A stretch of 64,000 nucleotides of DNA from assembly GCA_964480945.1 (NCBI GenBank), contig CAYZRX010000003.1:1-64000 (forward strand). Direction: 5' to 3'. The DNA is from VGWB01 sp964480945 (GTDB lineage Bacteria; Bacteroidota; Ignavibacteria; UBA10030). Shown here one piece after another: positions 46,234 to 55,026 of this stretch. The translations under genes were made by a program, and so were the position numbers. Within the stretch, counting starts at the first letter, position 1, and each line of letters begins with the position of its first letter. Below the pieces are notes generated by a model. The model ran no database searches. It was not told the DNA's origin and worked only from the letters and a program-made list of their open reading frames with translations.

Positions 46234-47057
46234 GCCGGTGTCTCCTGCTGGCGCTCGATTTCAGCCAAGTACCTTCTGAGCATCTCGACGTTCTGCTTCG
46301 ACTTCTCAATCGAAGGGAGGCAATGAGTCTCAATGGTTACGTGCTCCACGACCCGGTCGCGCATCAAGGCCTTCAGCTGATTTTTCCAATCGATCACACC
46401 CTCACCGACCGGCACGCACCGGACCAGCGCTCCTTCCTGCGTGTCTTTAACATGAACGTTGACGACCGACTTCCTGATGGCATCGTAGCCGTCCGGAAAG
46501 GGGTTCTCGCCTGTTCCGTAGGCATTGCAGGGATCCCAATTTGCTCCAAGCTCCGGAGAGTTAACGGCCTCGATGAAATCCGACGTATTTCGCCCCGAAT
46601 CGCACCAGAAACCAGGCTCGTTCTCGACGGCGAGCGTAACGCCCTCACGGCTCGCCTGTTCCGCAGCGCGTCGCATCCAATCGACTGCCCGCCGGAGGTT
46701 ATCGGGGGGTTCGTTCGGTTCCCGCTGGAAGCCAAAGAGGATCACCAACGGGGCTTCAAACTCTCGTGCTAACGCCAGCGTCCGTGGCATGACATTCAGG
46801 AGCTCATTCTCGATTTCCGACGATTCGGACAATGGGTGCTTGAACATTCCCGGTGACAGTGCGGAGATCCGGAGTCCGTTTTGCTTCACAGCTGCTTTCA
46901 CGTCCTCCAACTCAGATCGTTTAACATTGGGGATCCGGCCCGTTTTCAGTACCCGAAGCTCAAAGATGGAGATTCCCCATTCTCTTCCATGTCGAACCGC
47001 TTCGCGGAAATCGGGAGAGATCTCATCGCTGACAAATGCAAGAGAGAGGTGATGCAT
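46230..47057 (-). CDS. sugar phosphate isomerase/epimerase (AP-endonuclease-2 TIM barrel)
   Basis: A 275-aa xylose-isomerase-like TIM-barrel enzyme. The metal ligands of the family are in place: Glu in LAVENEPGF, Asp in NWDPCNAYG, His in VNVHVKDT and Glu in VTIETHC. Members epimerise or isomerise ketoses or inosose and also act as dehydratases. It overlaps the downstream glycoside hydrolase and is followed by aldose epimerase and dehydrogenase genes. That fits a sugar-modification pathway. Confidence 0.9.
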   Translation of the reverse strand: MHHLSLAFVSDEISPDFREAVRHGREWGISIFELRVLKTGRIPNVKRSELEDVKAAVKQNGLRISALSPGMFKHPLSESSEIENELLNVMPRTLALAREFEAPLVILFGFQREPNEPPDNLRRAVDWMRRAAEQASREGVTLAVENEPGFWCDSGRNTSDFIEAVNSPELGANWDPCNAYGTGENPFPDGYDAIRKSVVNVHVKDTQEGALVRCVPVGEGVIDWKNQLKALMRDRVVEHVTIETHCLPSIEKSKQNVEMLRRYLAEIERQQETPA

Positions 47058-47122
47058 ATCTTGGCAATGATTGGGGATGCTTGCCGATTCTAAAGGTTTC
47101 TCTATATGGAGTTGAACGCGGC

Positions 47123-48409
47123 TTAGTGGGACTCTCCGGGCAGTTCAACCTCGACCAGCGTATACGGTCCCTTTGGAATCACGGCGATGGTAGCGTCCGA
47201 TCCAGACTTTCGTAGAGCCTTCTGGATCGCTTCTTCAACATTCTGCGCCGAATTGACGAATAGTCCTTTTCTCTCCTCCTCCTTGATTCCACGGGAAACC
47301 AGGACAACATCAGCGTGCCGGGCAGCCTTTGCACATTCCTGAAGCTGCCACTGGTCGATCTCCACCGGATGCTGGTGAACCCAGTCGTGAAACGCATCGG
47401 CGGAAGAAAATGCCGTTGCCATACTCTTGAACGAGTTGCTCCCCAAGCCCTCCGCACATTCTGCGGCAAGGATGAGAGTACCACCCTTCTTGACGACTGG
47501 CAGAGCAGCAGTCATCCCCTTGATCGCCTGGTAATAGGTGAGATCGAGCGGAAACCCCGCGCAGGTCGTTATCACAATATCCGCGGGACGTTCGATCGTC
47601 GCCCGGACGAATCCTCGGACAGCTTCAACCCCGTCTGCATGCGCCTGTCGCGGGTCGCCTGAGAAGACACCCGTGATGTTTCGGTCCGCATCGAGACAGA
47701 CGTCGGTTATGAAGTCGTGGCCGGCCAGGCGGGCGATCTCCAGGAGCTCGTGATGCAGGGAATTTTGATCCAGGGATCCTTCACAGCACCGGGGATCGTC
47801 GAGAAACAGCGGGCTGTGGAGCGCTTTGATCGTATCCTCTCCCGCACACCCGGGAGCGATCATTTTGCGGCCGCCGGAGAACCCCGCCATCAGATGCGGC
47901 TCGATGAATCCAACAGTGATCTTGAGATCGGATTCACAGTACCGTTTGTCAATGTAGACGGGCGTCCTCTTGGCTGTTTCCCCGAGATAGGCGTGTTCAT
48001 CGCGGTTGCGTGCGTGATGCTGCGCGATCGTGTACCGCTGCAGGATCGGCTCACCGAGGATCAGGTCCAGTTCATCTGGTGTGCTTGGCCGATGGAGGCC
48101 CGTCGCGATCAAGATCGTGATATTCTTCGGCGGGATGCCGTGCTCCTCAAGTGTCTTCAACATGGGGGGGAGCACGATCTTGTTGGGTGCGGGACGTGTG
48201 ATATCACAGACGACGATGCACGCCGTTCGAGCACGCTGGGCAAGCTCAGCCAAGGGCAGGCCGCCGCAGGTTTCCCTGAGCGATTGCCGGACAACTTCCC
48301 CGGGATCCTTCAGGGAGTGTCTGGCATCAATGGAGAGAACCTTGGCGAGATTCCTTTCCGGAACTTCAATATCCAGTCCCTCTTTGCCATACGCGAGGTG
48401 GATTTTCAT
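47123..48409 (-). CDS. larA: LarA-family nickel-pincer 2-hydroxyacid racemase/epimerase
   Basis: A 428-aa DUF2088 protein. DITRPAPNK and ATGLHRPST are the two N-terminal LarA motifs, EPHLMAGFSGGRKMIAPG includes the Lys that anchors the nickel-pincer nucleotide, and the family His residues lie between. The ATG at 48409 is chosen over a GTG two codons earlier; it overlaps the stop of a symporter-like fragment (ATGA). LarA paralogues act on lactate, gluconate, malate and other 2-hydroxy acids; a sugar-acid substrate would fit this locus. The cofactor genes larB, larC and larE are not in the window. Confidence 0.9.
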   Translation of the reverse strand: MKIHLAYGKEGLDIEVPERNLAKVLSIDARHSLKDPGEVVRQSLRETCGGLPLAELAQRARTACIVVCDITRPAPNKIVLPPMLKTLEEHGIPPKNITILIATGLHRPSTPDELDLILGEPILQRYTIAQHHARNRDEHAYLGETAKRTPVYIDKRYCESDLKITVGFIEPHLMAGFSGGRKMIAPGCAGEDTIKALHSPLFLDDPRCCEGSLDQNSLHHELLEIARLAGHDFITDVCLDADRNITGVFSGDPRQAHADGVEAVRGFVRATIERPADIVITTCAGFPLDLTYYQAIKGMTAALPVVKKGGTLILAAECAEGLGSNSFKSMATAFSSADAFHDWVHQHPVEIDQWQLQECAKAARHADVVLVSRGIKEEERKGLFVNSAQNVEEAIQKALRKSGSDATIAVIPKGPYTLVEVELPGESH

Positions 48410-48612
48410 CGGCACTTATGCTTCTTCGTCGGGTTGTTCCCTGGTTGAGCCGCGCGGTACCCCGCATTGCGGCTTCTTTCAACTTTGCAGAGTTGAGCCT
48501 TCCAGTACGACGTAACAAAGATACCGAACGTCATGATAAACCCCAAATGCGATTGCGGTCCAGCATCCCAGCCGGGCCTGCGGAATCTGGTATTCTCGGT
48601 TCTTGTGGTGAG
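48406..48612 (-). pseudogene. remnant of a second SSS-type symporter C-terminus
   Basis: Between the symporter stop and larA the same reading frame stays open for 68 codons. Its middle (48478-48576) encodes PGWDAGPQSHLGFIMTFGIF followed by VTSYWKAQLCKVE, matching 19 of 33 residues of the intact symporter segment at 49090-49188 (LGWDIGPQVYLALVMTFGIF...). No start codon context or upstream symporter helices are present, so it is a decayed paralogue fragment. It ends in TGA overlapping the larA ATG. Confidence 0.7.
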
Positions 48613-50526
48613 TTAGGCACTCTCGCCGCCAGGTGGCGGGAGTTCCGGCCCGCGTATCTCCGACCTCTTCCCCAGGTACCACATCGCCGCGCCGAAGATA
48701 ATCATGAATGAAACCAAGGCTCCGACGATGACCGCGTCGTTGCCATGAAGACCCGTGAAGAAGATCAGGCTCAGCAGGCCGCCCATCACGATCATCGTCG
48801 CGCCCACCAGCGGGAATGCGGAGATCTGCTTCTTCCCCGCGCCGAAGACTTCCTTCGCAACGTCGACAGGCGTGTCGAGCTTCCGGAAGAACTCTCGTAC
48901 CACCCGCCGGTCTTCTTCGCTGTCGAGGGCGAACATCTTCGCAAAGCCGTAGAGGCTCCCACCGAAAGCGAGGGCGCACAACCAGGCACACGTCACGATA
49001 AGGTCTGTCGTCGGGCCGACGATCGTTCGCGTGAACAGAACGCCTGTGCCGAGAGTTACGAGAGCGCTGAGAAGGATCAGAAGCGGTTTGTTGGATTTGT
49101 AGAGATCGCCCGTCCAGTACGAGGTCGCAAAGATTCCGAACGTCATGACGAGTGCGAGATAGACCTGGGGGCCGATGTCCCAGCCGAGAAGGTAACGGCC
49201 TGCAACGCCGGCCAACAGTCCCCAACCGATGCCGGCGACAGCGGACCATTTCGGAATGCGGCGAAAGATCAGGCCGAAACAGAGCGGTACTGTCACAGGG
49301 ATGTTGAACAGCGTGAAGAACACCTGCATCATATTGAAGATGCCGAACTGACTGTTCACGAAGACAATGGCTAGGATGGTCACAATCAACCCGATGGCAA
49401 CCGACGCCCGCCGACCGATCCTCAGCAGCTCATCATCCCTTGTCTCCGGACGAAACACGCCTTGGACCATGTCCCGCGCCACGATCGAAGAGACCAGGTT
49501 GTAGACATAGCTCAGCGTGCTCATGGTTGCGGCCAACATCGCCGCGATGAACACGCCGATGAGGCCGTTCGGAAGGAGCTTGACACAGAGAGCGATGTAG
49601 ACCAGATCCTGCGGGTTGCTCCCGATGTACGGCCTGAAGAAATCGACTTGCGAAAGGTCGGGCCAGAGAACTCGTCCGACGAGCGGGGGGATCCCGAACG
49701 TCAGCGGGCCGGCAAGCCCGAGGAATGCCGCGAACCATGCAACCCGTATCGCCGATTTTTCATCCTTGACGGAATAGAACCGTTGCCCCGATCCAGCTGC
49801 AAATCCGATCGTCATGATGAGAAGGATTGAAATCAGCCAGTGGACATCGTAATGGACGCCATTGTACATATGGTCGAACGAGAGCGGAGGAAGGGCAGCG
49901 AAGAGATTCTTGAGGCCGCCCACCAGCGAGAGGCTCATCGGCGCCACGATGAACGTTGTGCCAAGCAGGATGACCCCTTGGACGACGTCGGTGATCGAAA
50001 CCGCCCACAGGCCCCCGAGGAAGGTGTAGATCAAAATTACGGCACCGGTAACGAGGGTCATCGTTGTGACGTCCAGATTCATCACCGGCGAGAGAAGTTT
50101 CGACGTCGCAGCAAGCTGCACCCCAGCGGAGAGCGTGTAGTTGATGCCGATAACCCAGCTGAGAAATTGCTGCGTCGTAATATTGTACCGCGTCTGAGTG
50201 TACTCTACGGGAGAGATGGAGCGTGTCCGGCGCCATCGTTTCGCCGTCAGGAAGGAGCCGAGGAAGTAGGCGATAGAACCCAGTGAGAACCAGATCAGCA
50301 TGAACGACCCCGTGCTGTAGGTAAAGCCGGCCGCGCCGGAGAACGTCCATGCGCTGAAGTTCGCCATATAGAGCGTCATCCCCGACGCCCACCAGGGGAT
50401 CATATTGCCGCCGGCGAAGTACTCCCTTGCGCCCTTGTTGAAACGCATGAAGTACACCCCGATGCCAAGCATGAAGAGGAAGTAGCCTCCAACAACGGCG
50501 TAATCATAGATGTTGACGGACTTCAT
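48613..50526 (-). CDS. sodium/solute symporter (SSS family)
   Basis: A 637-aa inner-membrane transporter with about 13-15 hydrophobic helices. The ATG at 50526, with AGAGG just upstream, gives the usual start (MKSVNIYDYAVVGGYFLFML). Conserved SSS features are visible: REYFAGGNMIPWWASGMTLY near residue 30, ANFSAWTFSGAAGF in the first unwound helix, and GLWAVSITDVVQG in the middle. It should take up a sugar or organic solute with Na+. It lies 22 bp after the sugar ABC ATPase gene and before larA. Confidence 0.93.
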   Translation of the reverse strand: MKSVNIYDYAVVGGYFLFMLGIGVYFMRFNKGAREYFAGGNMIPWWASGMTLYMANFSAWTFSGAAGFTYSTGSFMLIWFSLGSIAYFLGSFLTAKRWRRTRSISPVEYTQTRYNITTQQFLSWVIGINYTLSAGVQLAATSKLLSPVMNLDVTTMTLVTGAVILIYTFLGGLWAVSITDVVQGVILLGTTFIVAPMSLSLVGGLKNLFAALPPLSFDHMYNGVHYDVHWLISILLIMTIGFAAGSGQRFYSVKDEKSAIRVAWFAAFLGLAGPLTFGIPPLVGRVLWPDLSQVDFFRPYIGSNPQDLVYIALCVKLLPNGLIGVFIAAMLAATMSTLSYVYNLVSSIVARDMVQGVFRPETRDDELLRIGRRASVAIGLIVTILAIVFVNSQFGIFNMMQVFFTLFNIPVTVPLCFGLIFRRIPKWSAVAGIGWGLLAGVAGRYLLGWDIGPQVYLALVMTFGIFATSYWTGDLYKSNKPLLILLSALVTLGTGVLFTRTIVGPTTDLIVTCAWLCALAFGGSLYGFAKMFALDSEEDRRVVREFFRKLDTPVDVAKEVFGAGKKQISAFPLVGATMIVMGGLLSLIFFTGLHGNDAVIVGALVSFMIIFGAAMWYLGKRSEIRGPELPPPGGESA

Positions 50527-50548
50527 AATGCCTCTGCATCGGCGAGTT

Positions 50549-52057
50549 TCAGCTTCCGATCGCTGCAAGCGTCATGATCGCTTCCTGGCTAGCCTGCGCG
50601 CGCCCAAGCTCACCCACAACCACTCCATCCCTCATTACGTAAATCCGGTCTGCAAGCTTGAGCACCTCGGGCAGCTCGGAGGAGATAAGAAGAACCGCAA
50701 CGCCGCTTCTCGCAAGCTCAAAAATAAGATCGTGAATCTCAGCCTTCGCGCCGACATCGATCCCTCGCGTCGGCTCATCCAACATCAGAATGGACGGTTT
50801 CAGCCAAAGCCACTTCGCCAGAACGACCTTCTGCTGGTTCCCGCCGCTCAGCGTCGACACCTCAGCCTCCTCAGACGAAGACTTGATGGAGAGCTGCTGT
50901 GTGCCCTCCCGGGCAATTCTGCGTTCGGTCGAATCACTGACGAAGCCAAATTTCGAGAGGAGCCGCAAGCCCGTCATCGAGATATTGCGCATCACCGATT
51001 GCGTCGCGATCAGCCCCTCCCCCTTCCTGTCCTCTGGAACCAGCGCCATGCCGCGCCGGATGGCATCCTCGGGATTTTTGATGATTACGCGCTCGCCCTC
51101 AAGGAGAATCTCGCCGGAATCGATCCTGTTGATCCCAAAGATCGCTCTCGCCACCTCGCTGCGGCCCGCCCCCACCAATCCGGCGAGTGCGACGATCTCA
51201 CCCGGCCTCACAAAGAAAGAAATATTGTCCACTCGCACCGGCGCGTCCGATACGGTCAGTCCTTTGACTTCCAGCCGCACATCTGCGGGCGACCCCGACC
51301 GAGAAACAAGCTTCGCTTCCTTGATCTCCCGACCAACCATCATCCCGATGATCTCCTTCTCATTCGTTTTCGGCACTTCAACCGTCCCGACATACCTGCC
51401 ATCCCGCAGGACCGTCGCCCGGTGGGTGAGCTCGAAGATCTCCTTGATCCTGTGGGAGACGTAGAGAATGGTGAGCCCGTCTTTGTTGAGCTTTTTCAGA
51501 AGATCGAAAAGGATTTCTGTTTCATGTTCCGTGATGGACGCGGTCGGTTCATCAAGGATGAGAATTTTCGTCGAAAACGCGATGGCTCGCGCGATCTGCA
51601 CAAGCTGGATCTCGGCGGGACTGAGACGCAGGAGCAGCTCGGTAGGAGGGATCTTCAGATCGAGGCGGGCAAGGATTTTCTCAGTCTCTGAATTCAGGTA
51701 AGCGAAGTCGACAAAGCCGAATCGTTTCGTCCGTTCGTGACCGAGAAAGACATTCTCTGCGACCGACATATGAGGGACGAGATACGGTTCCTGGTAAACC
51801 GTGCTGATGCCTTCGTCCTGAGCGTCAACAGGTGTTCGGAAGTTCTTTTGCGTTCCCGCAAGGAGTACGGCGCCAGAATCCCTCCGGACGACACCCGAGA
51901 GAATCCGCATGAGCGTCGATTTGCCCGCACCGTTCTCCCCTATCACCGCGTGGATCTCCCCATCGCGAACGGAGAAACTCACGTCATCCAGTGCAATCGT
52001 TCCGCCGAATCGCTTCGTAATTCTTCGGAATTCTACAATATCTGCCGCGTCGCTCAT
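50549..52057 (-). CDS. sugar ABC transporter ATP-binding protein (RbsA/XylG-like), orphan
   Basis: A 502-aa protein with two fused ABC domains, the arrangement of ribose/xylose-type importers. Domain 1: Walker A GENGAGKST, signature degenerate (LSPAEIQ), Walker B ILILDEPTA. Domain 2: Walker A altered (GLVGAGRSE, as in RbsA), signature LSGGNQQ, Walker B ILMLDEPTRG. The membrane permease and periplasmic binding protein that normally accompany it are not in the window; an Na+ symporter gene follows instead. Either the permease is elsewhere or the ATPase has another partner. Confidence 0.93.
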   Translation of the reverse strand: MSDAADIVEFRRITKRFGGTIALDDVSFSVRDGEIHAVIGENGAGKSTLMRILSGVVRRDSGAVLLAGTQKNFRTPVDAQDEGISTVYQEPYLVPHMSVAENVFLGHERTKRFGFVDFAYLNSETEKILARLDLKIPPTELLLRLSPAEIQLVQIARAIAFSTKILILDEPTASITEHETEILFDLLKKLNKDGLTILYVSHRIKEIFELTHRATVLRDGRYVGTVEVPKTNEKEIIGMMVGREIKEAKLVSRSGSPADVRLEVKGLTVSDAPVRVDNISFFVRPGEIVALAGLVGAGRSEVARAIFGINRIDSGEILLEGERVIIKNPEDAIRRGMALVPEDRKGEGLIATQSVMRNISMTGLRLLSKFGFVSDSTERRIAREGTQQLSIKSSSEEAEVSTLSGGNQQKVVLAKWLWLKPSILMLDEPTRGIDVGAKAEIHDLIFELARSGVAVLLISSELPEVLKLADRIYVMRDGVVVGELGRAQASQEAIMTLAAIGS

Positions 52058-52100
52058 GGTTCCGTAGAACTGTTCCTACAATCTTCCCTGAGCGCCCTCC

Positions 52101-53594
52101 TCACTTGGTTGAACTCAAAACCATCTTCAGCGGCTCCAGCCAGAGTCGATACGCTTGGGCATATTCGTCGCTGTTTTTATCGGGATCGATGGTTGTGATG
52201 CGCTGGAGACCTTTGAACGCTTCTTTCATCGAAGGTACCAGCTGAGCTCCCACTGCCGCCGCCCGCGCGGCTCCTTGAGCGCCATCTGTGTTATACAACT
52301 CGATGCCTACACCTGCAACCGACGCAAGCGTGCGACAAAAGACGGGGCTTAGAAACATGTTTGCCGCTCCTGCTCTGAGAACCCTCGGTTTGATGCCAAG
52401 CGATCGCATGATCTCGAGTCCATACATGAATGCAAACGCCACACCTTCCTGGATCGCCCTGAGGACCTCGGGCTTCGAATGGACATTGAAATTGAGGCGG
52501 AAGACAAGCGCACTGATGTCCTTGTCGCAGAACATTCGTTCAGCGCCGTTGCCGAACGGCAGGATGGTCAACCCTCTCGATCCGATCGGAACAGACGAGG
52601 CGAGCCGGTTCATCTCGTCGTACGTGAGCGAAGAATCTCCAACGAGCTTCCTGATCCAGCTGTTTGAAATCCCGGTGCCGTTGATGCAGAGGAGAATTCC
52701 GATGTGTGGCGCCTCCTGATGATGGTTAATATGCGCGAACCCATTGATGCGTGACTGCGGGTCACAGTTCAACGAGCCGCTGACGGCGTACACGACGCCC
52801 GATGTCCCTGCGGTGGCGGCAATTTCCCCCGGCTCCAGTACGTTCAGCGAGAGCGCGTTATTCGGCTGGTCCCCGGCCCGATAGGAGACCGGGATCCCGG
52901 GTTTCAGACCGAGCTCCCTCGCTGCCGAACCGGTCAAGGATCCCTGAATGCCTATCGATGGAACAAGGTCGGCGATCAACTCCCTTCGTAGTCCGTAGTA
53001 CTGCATCAGCCTGTCAGCCAACGTATGGGCGCGAAAGTTCCAGAGTATTCCCTCCGACAGCCCGGAGAGGGTCGTCTTGAATTCACCAGTCAGTCGCAGA
53101 GCGATATAGTCGCCGGGAAGGAGCGCCTTGAACGCTTTTTCATAGATCGAGGATTCGTTCTCCTTTACCCATCGAAGTTTGGAGGCAGTGAAGTTGCCGG
53201 GAGAGTTGAGCAACTCTTCGAGACAGACGTTCTGCCCGATCTCGTTGAAAGCCTTCCTTCCGATCTCCGTCGCTCGGCTGTCGCACCAGATAATCGACGG
53301 GCGTAGCGGGATACCATCCTTGTCGACCAGCACGAGTCCGTGCATTTGGTACGAGATGCCGATGGCCCGGATCTCCCCCAGCGCAATGGATGCCTGCGAT
53401 GCGGCTTGTGCCGTCACCTGTTTTACGGCCTCCCACCATGTCTCGGGGTGTTGCTCAGCCCACCCTCGAGCAGGCGAGAGGATCTCCATCTCCGTGTTCG
53501 GATACGAGGCCGCCGCGACGACTTCCCCTCGTTCCACATCGAGAATAGAAGCCTTAACGAACGAGCTTCCTACATCATAGCCAATGGTGTACAT
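52101..53594 (-). CDS. xylB: FGGY-family sugar kinase, xylulokinase-like
   Basis: A 497-aa carbohydrate kinase. The N-terminal YTIGYDVGSSFVKASILD is the ATP-binding DxGTxxxK motif. SYQMHGLVLVDKDG resembles the QMHG substrate loop of D-xylulokinase, IIWCDSRA follows as in that subgroup, and the catalytic Asp is in YRAGDQPNN. Product would be a ketose 5-phosphate. The QMHG loop favours xylulokinase, but no xylose isomerase is present in the window and FGGY substrates are broad. It starts 39 bp after the class V aminotransferase and precedes the ABC ATPase by 43 bp. Confidence 0.88.
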   Translation of the reverse strand: MYTIGYDVGSSFVKASILDVERGEVVAAASYPNTEMEILSPARGWAEQHPETWWEAVKQVTAQAASQASIALGEIRAIGISYQMHGLVLVDKDGIPLRPSIIWCDSRATEIGRKAFNEIGQNVCLEELLNSPGNFTASKLRWVKENESSIYEKAFKALLPGDYIALRLTGEFKTTLSGLSEGILWNFRAHTLADRLMQYYGLRRELIADLVPSIGIQGSLTGSAARELGLKPGIPVSYRAGDQPNNALSLNVLEPGEIAATAGTSGVVYAVSGSLNCDPQSRINGFAHINHHQEAPHIGILLCINGTGISNSWIRKLVGDSSLTYDEMNRLASSVPIGSRGLTILPFGNGAERMFCDKDISALVFRLNFNVHSKPEVLRAIQEGVAFAFMYGLEIMRSLGIKPRVLRAGAANMFLSPVFCRTLASVAGVGIELYNTDGAQGAARAAAVGAQLVPSMKEAFKGLQRITTIDPDKNSDEYAQAYRLWLEPLKMVLSSTK

Positions 53595-53633
53595 TGCTTC
53601 ATCTCCTTGTAGAAGTCCGACTTCTTTATTGTT

Positions 53634-54920
53634 TTATCCTTTCCAGGCCGTCTTCACAGCTTCAAGCACGCGTTCTACTTCTTCGAACGTATTGTAGATG
53701 TGCGTCGAGATGCGCAGGCCGTCCACACCGCCCTCGCTCACCGCCCGCGTGCGCAGCTTATAGGTATCGAGGTGGCGCTGAAGCTCGAGAAACGGAAGTT
53801 TTTCATGCTTGAACGTCACCATCGCACTTCGGTCGGCGTCATTCGCCGGAGACAGAACCTCGACAAGGGGGATCTCTTTCAGCCCGTTGAACAGGCTCGT
53901 GGAGAGAGCCTGATCTCGCTTCCAGATGTTTTCCATCCCAATTCGCTGCAGAAACGCAATGGCAGCCCCCAGGCCAACCCTGAGTGGTATGCTCACCGTT
54001 CCGTACTCGTATCGCTGGGCTGTCGGATGTAACTTCAGCGTTCCCTTTGCGAGGTCGAACCCGTTGTCGGAATATGCTCCCACGAACTTTGCCTGAACGA
54101 CGTCCAGCATTTCCTTGCTGACGTACAACAATCCGGTCTCCTTCGGCCCCAGGAGCCACTTGTGGCCGCTCGTCGCGTATGCATCGCAGCCGAGCTCGTG
54201 CAGGTTGAAGGGGAACATGCCGGCTGTCTGAGCGCCGTCGACGAAGAGCCAGATGTTCCTGCTCCTCGCGAGCGCCGAAATTTCTTTCACGGGAAGGATC
54301 TGGCCTGTGGTCGTCGTTGCGTGCGGGATGCTGATGAGCCGCGTCTTCGTTGTGATCAGCTTCTCGATCCGATCGACATCCTCCTGAGCGGTCCGCGTCG
54401 ACGGCTCAAAGAGCCTGATCACAATCCCGTTGCGTTGGAGTTTCGCAAGCCACGGCACGGCGTTCCCGACATGCTCGTGGGTGGATGTAATCATCTCGTC
54501 CCCGCTTTTCATCGGCAGGCCATTACAGACGATGTTGATGCCTTCAGTCGCGTTTCTCGTGAAAGCGATCTCCTCGGCGTCGCATCCGAGAAGCTGCGCA
54601 GCCGACGATTTGATCTCCTGCCAGAGCTGCTCCGAGTGCCCCGTCTCCGAGATCTTTTCAAGCTCGTCCATCTTCGACTTCACAGCATCAATGACGACGT
54701 AGGGAGAGGCGCCAAGTCCGCCCGTGTTAAGATAAATGCGCTTGTCTGTCAGCGGAAACTGCAAGCGTATGAATCTCCAGAACCGTTCGTCATCTGCGTT
54801 CACTTTAGGCCACGGTTGGATCGACGGTTGCCCGAACACGGAAGCATGTCCAAGGTTCGGCAGCAGGCTGTACGCGGCAAGTGTTCCTGCAATGGTTCGG
54901 AAGAACTCTTTTCGCTTCAT
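53634..54920 (-). CDS. class V aminotransferase-fold PLP enzyme, apparently exported
   Basis: A 428-aa PLP enzyme of the NifS/isopenicillin-N-epimerase type. The PLP Lys is in TSGHKWLLGPKETG, the ring-stacking and phosphate-binding residues are in THEHVGN and FVDGAQTAG, and YEYGTVSIP is also conserved. It begins with a signal-like RKEFFRTIAGTLAAYSLLP (Tat/Sec-type), so the enzyme may work in the periplasm. Related exported proteins can act as amino-acid epimerases or lyases; no desulfurase Cys loop is evident. It sits between a UroD-family gene (106 bp) and the FGGY kinase. Confidence 0.85.
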   Translation of the reverse strand: MKRKEFFRTIAGTLAAYSLLPNLGHASVFGQPSIQPWPKVNADDERFWRFIRLQFPLTDKRIYLNTGGLGASPYVVIDAVKSKMDELEKISETGHSEQLWQEIKSSAAQLLGCDAEEIAFTRNATEGINIVCNGLPMKSGDEMITSTHEHVGNAVPWLAKLQRNGIVIRLFEPSTRTAQEDVDRIEKLITTKTRLISIPHATTTTGQILPVKEISALARSRNIWLFVDGAQTAGMFPFNLHELGCDAYATSGHKWLLGPKETGLLYVSKEMLDVVQAKFVGAYSDNGFDLAKGTLKLHPTAQRYEYGTVSIPLRVGLGAAIAFLQRIGMENIWKRDQALSTSLFNGLKEIPLVEVLSPANDADRSAMVTFKHEKLPFLELQRHLDTYKLRTRAVSEGGVDGLRISTHIYNTFEEVERVLEAVKTAWKG

Positions 54921-55026
54921 GGGGCGTCCCCTCTCTCCTCAGCCGCGAGGACAATCAGGAATTCGTTGATGCAAGAATGCAATGGGTCGAGTTGCCGACC
55001 ACCACAGTGAAGAGTCGTCTCTGTCA

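Noticed and set aside
48479..49249. Repeated text in a minus-strand shadow frame suggesting a tandem repeat protein
   Set aside because: The repetition is the out-of-frame image of the symporter segment and its remnant; the coding signal is in the symporter frame.
50510..51691. 393-codon + strand frame opposite the ABC ATPase
   Set aside because: Antisense to a protein with two intact ABC domains; its composition is typical of antisense readings.
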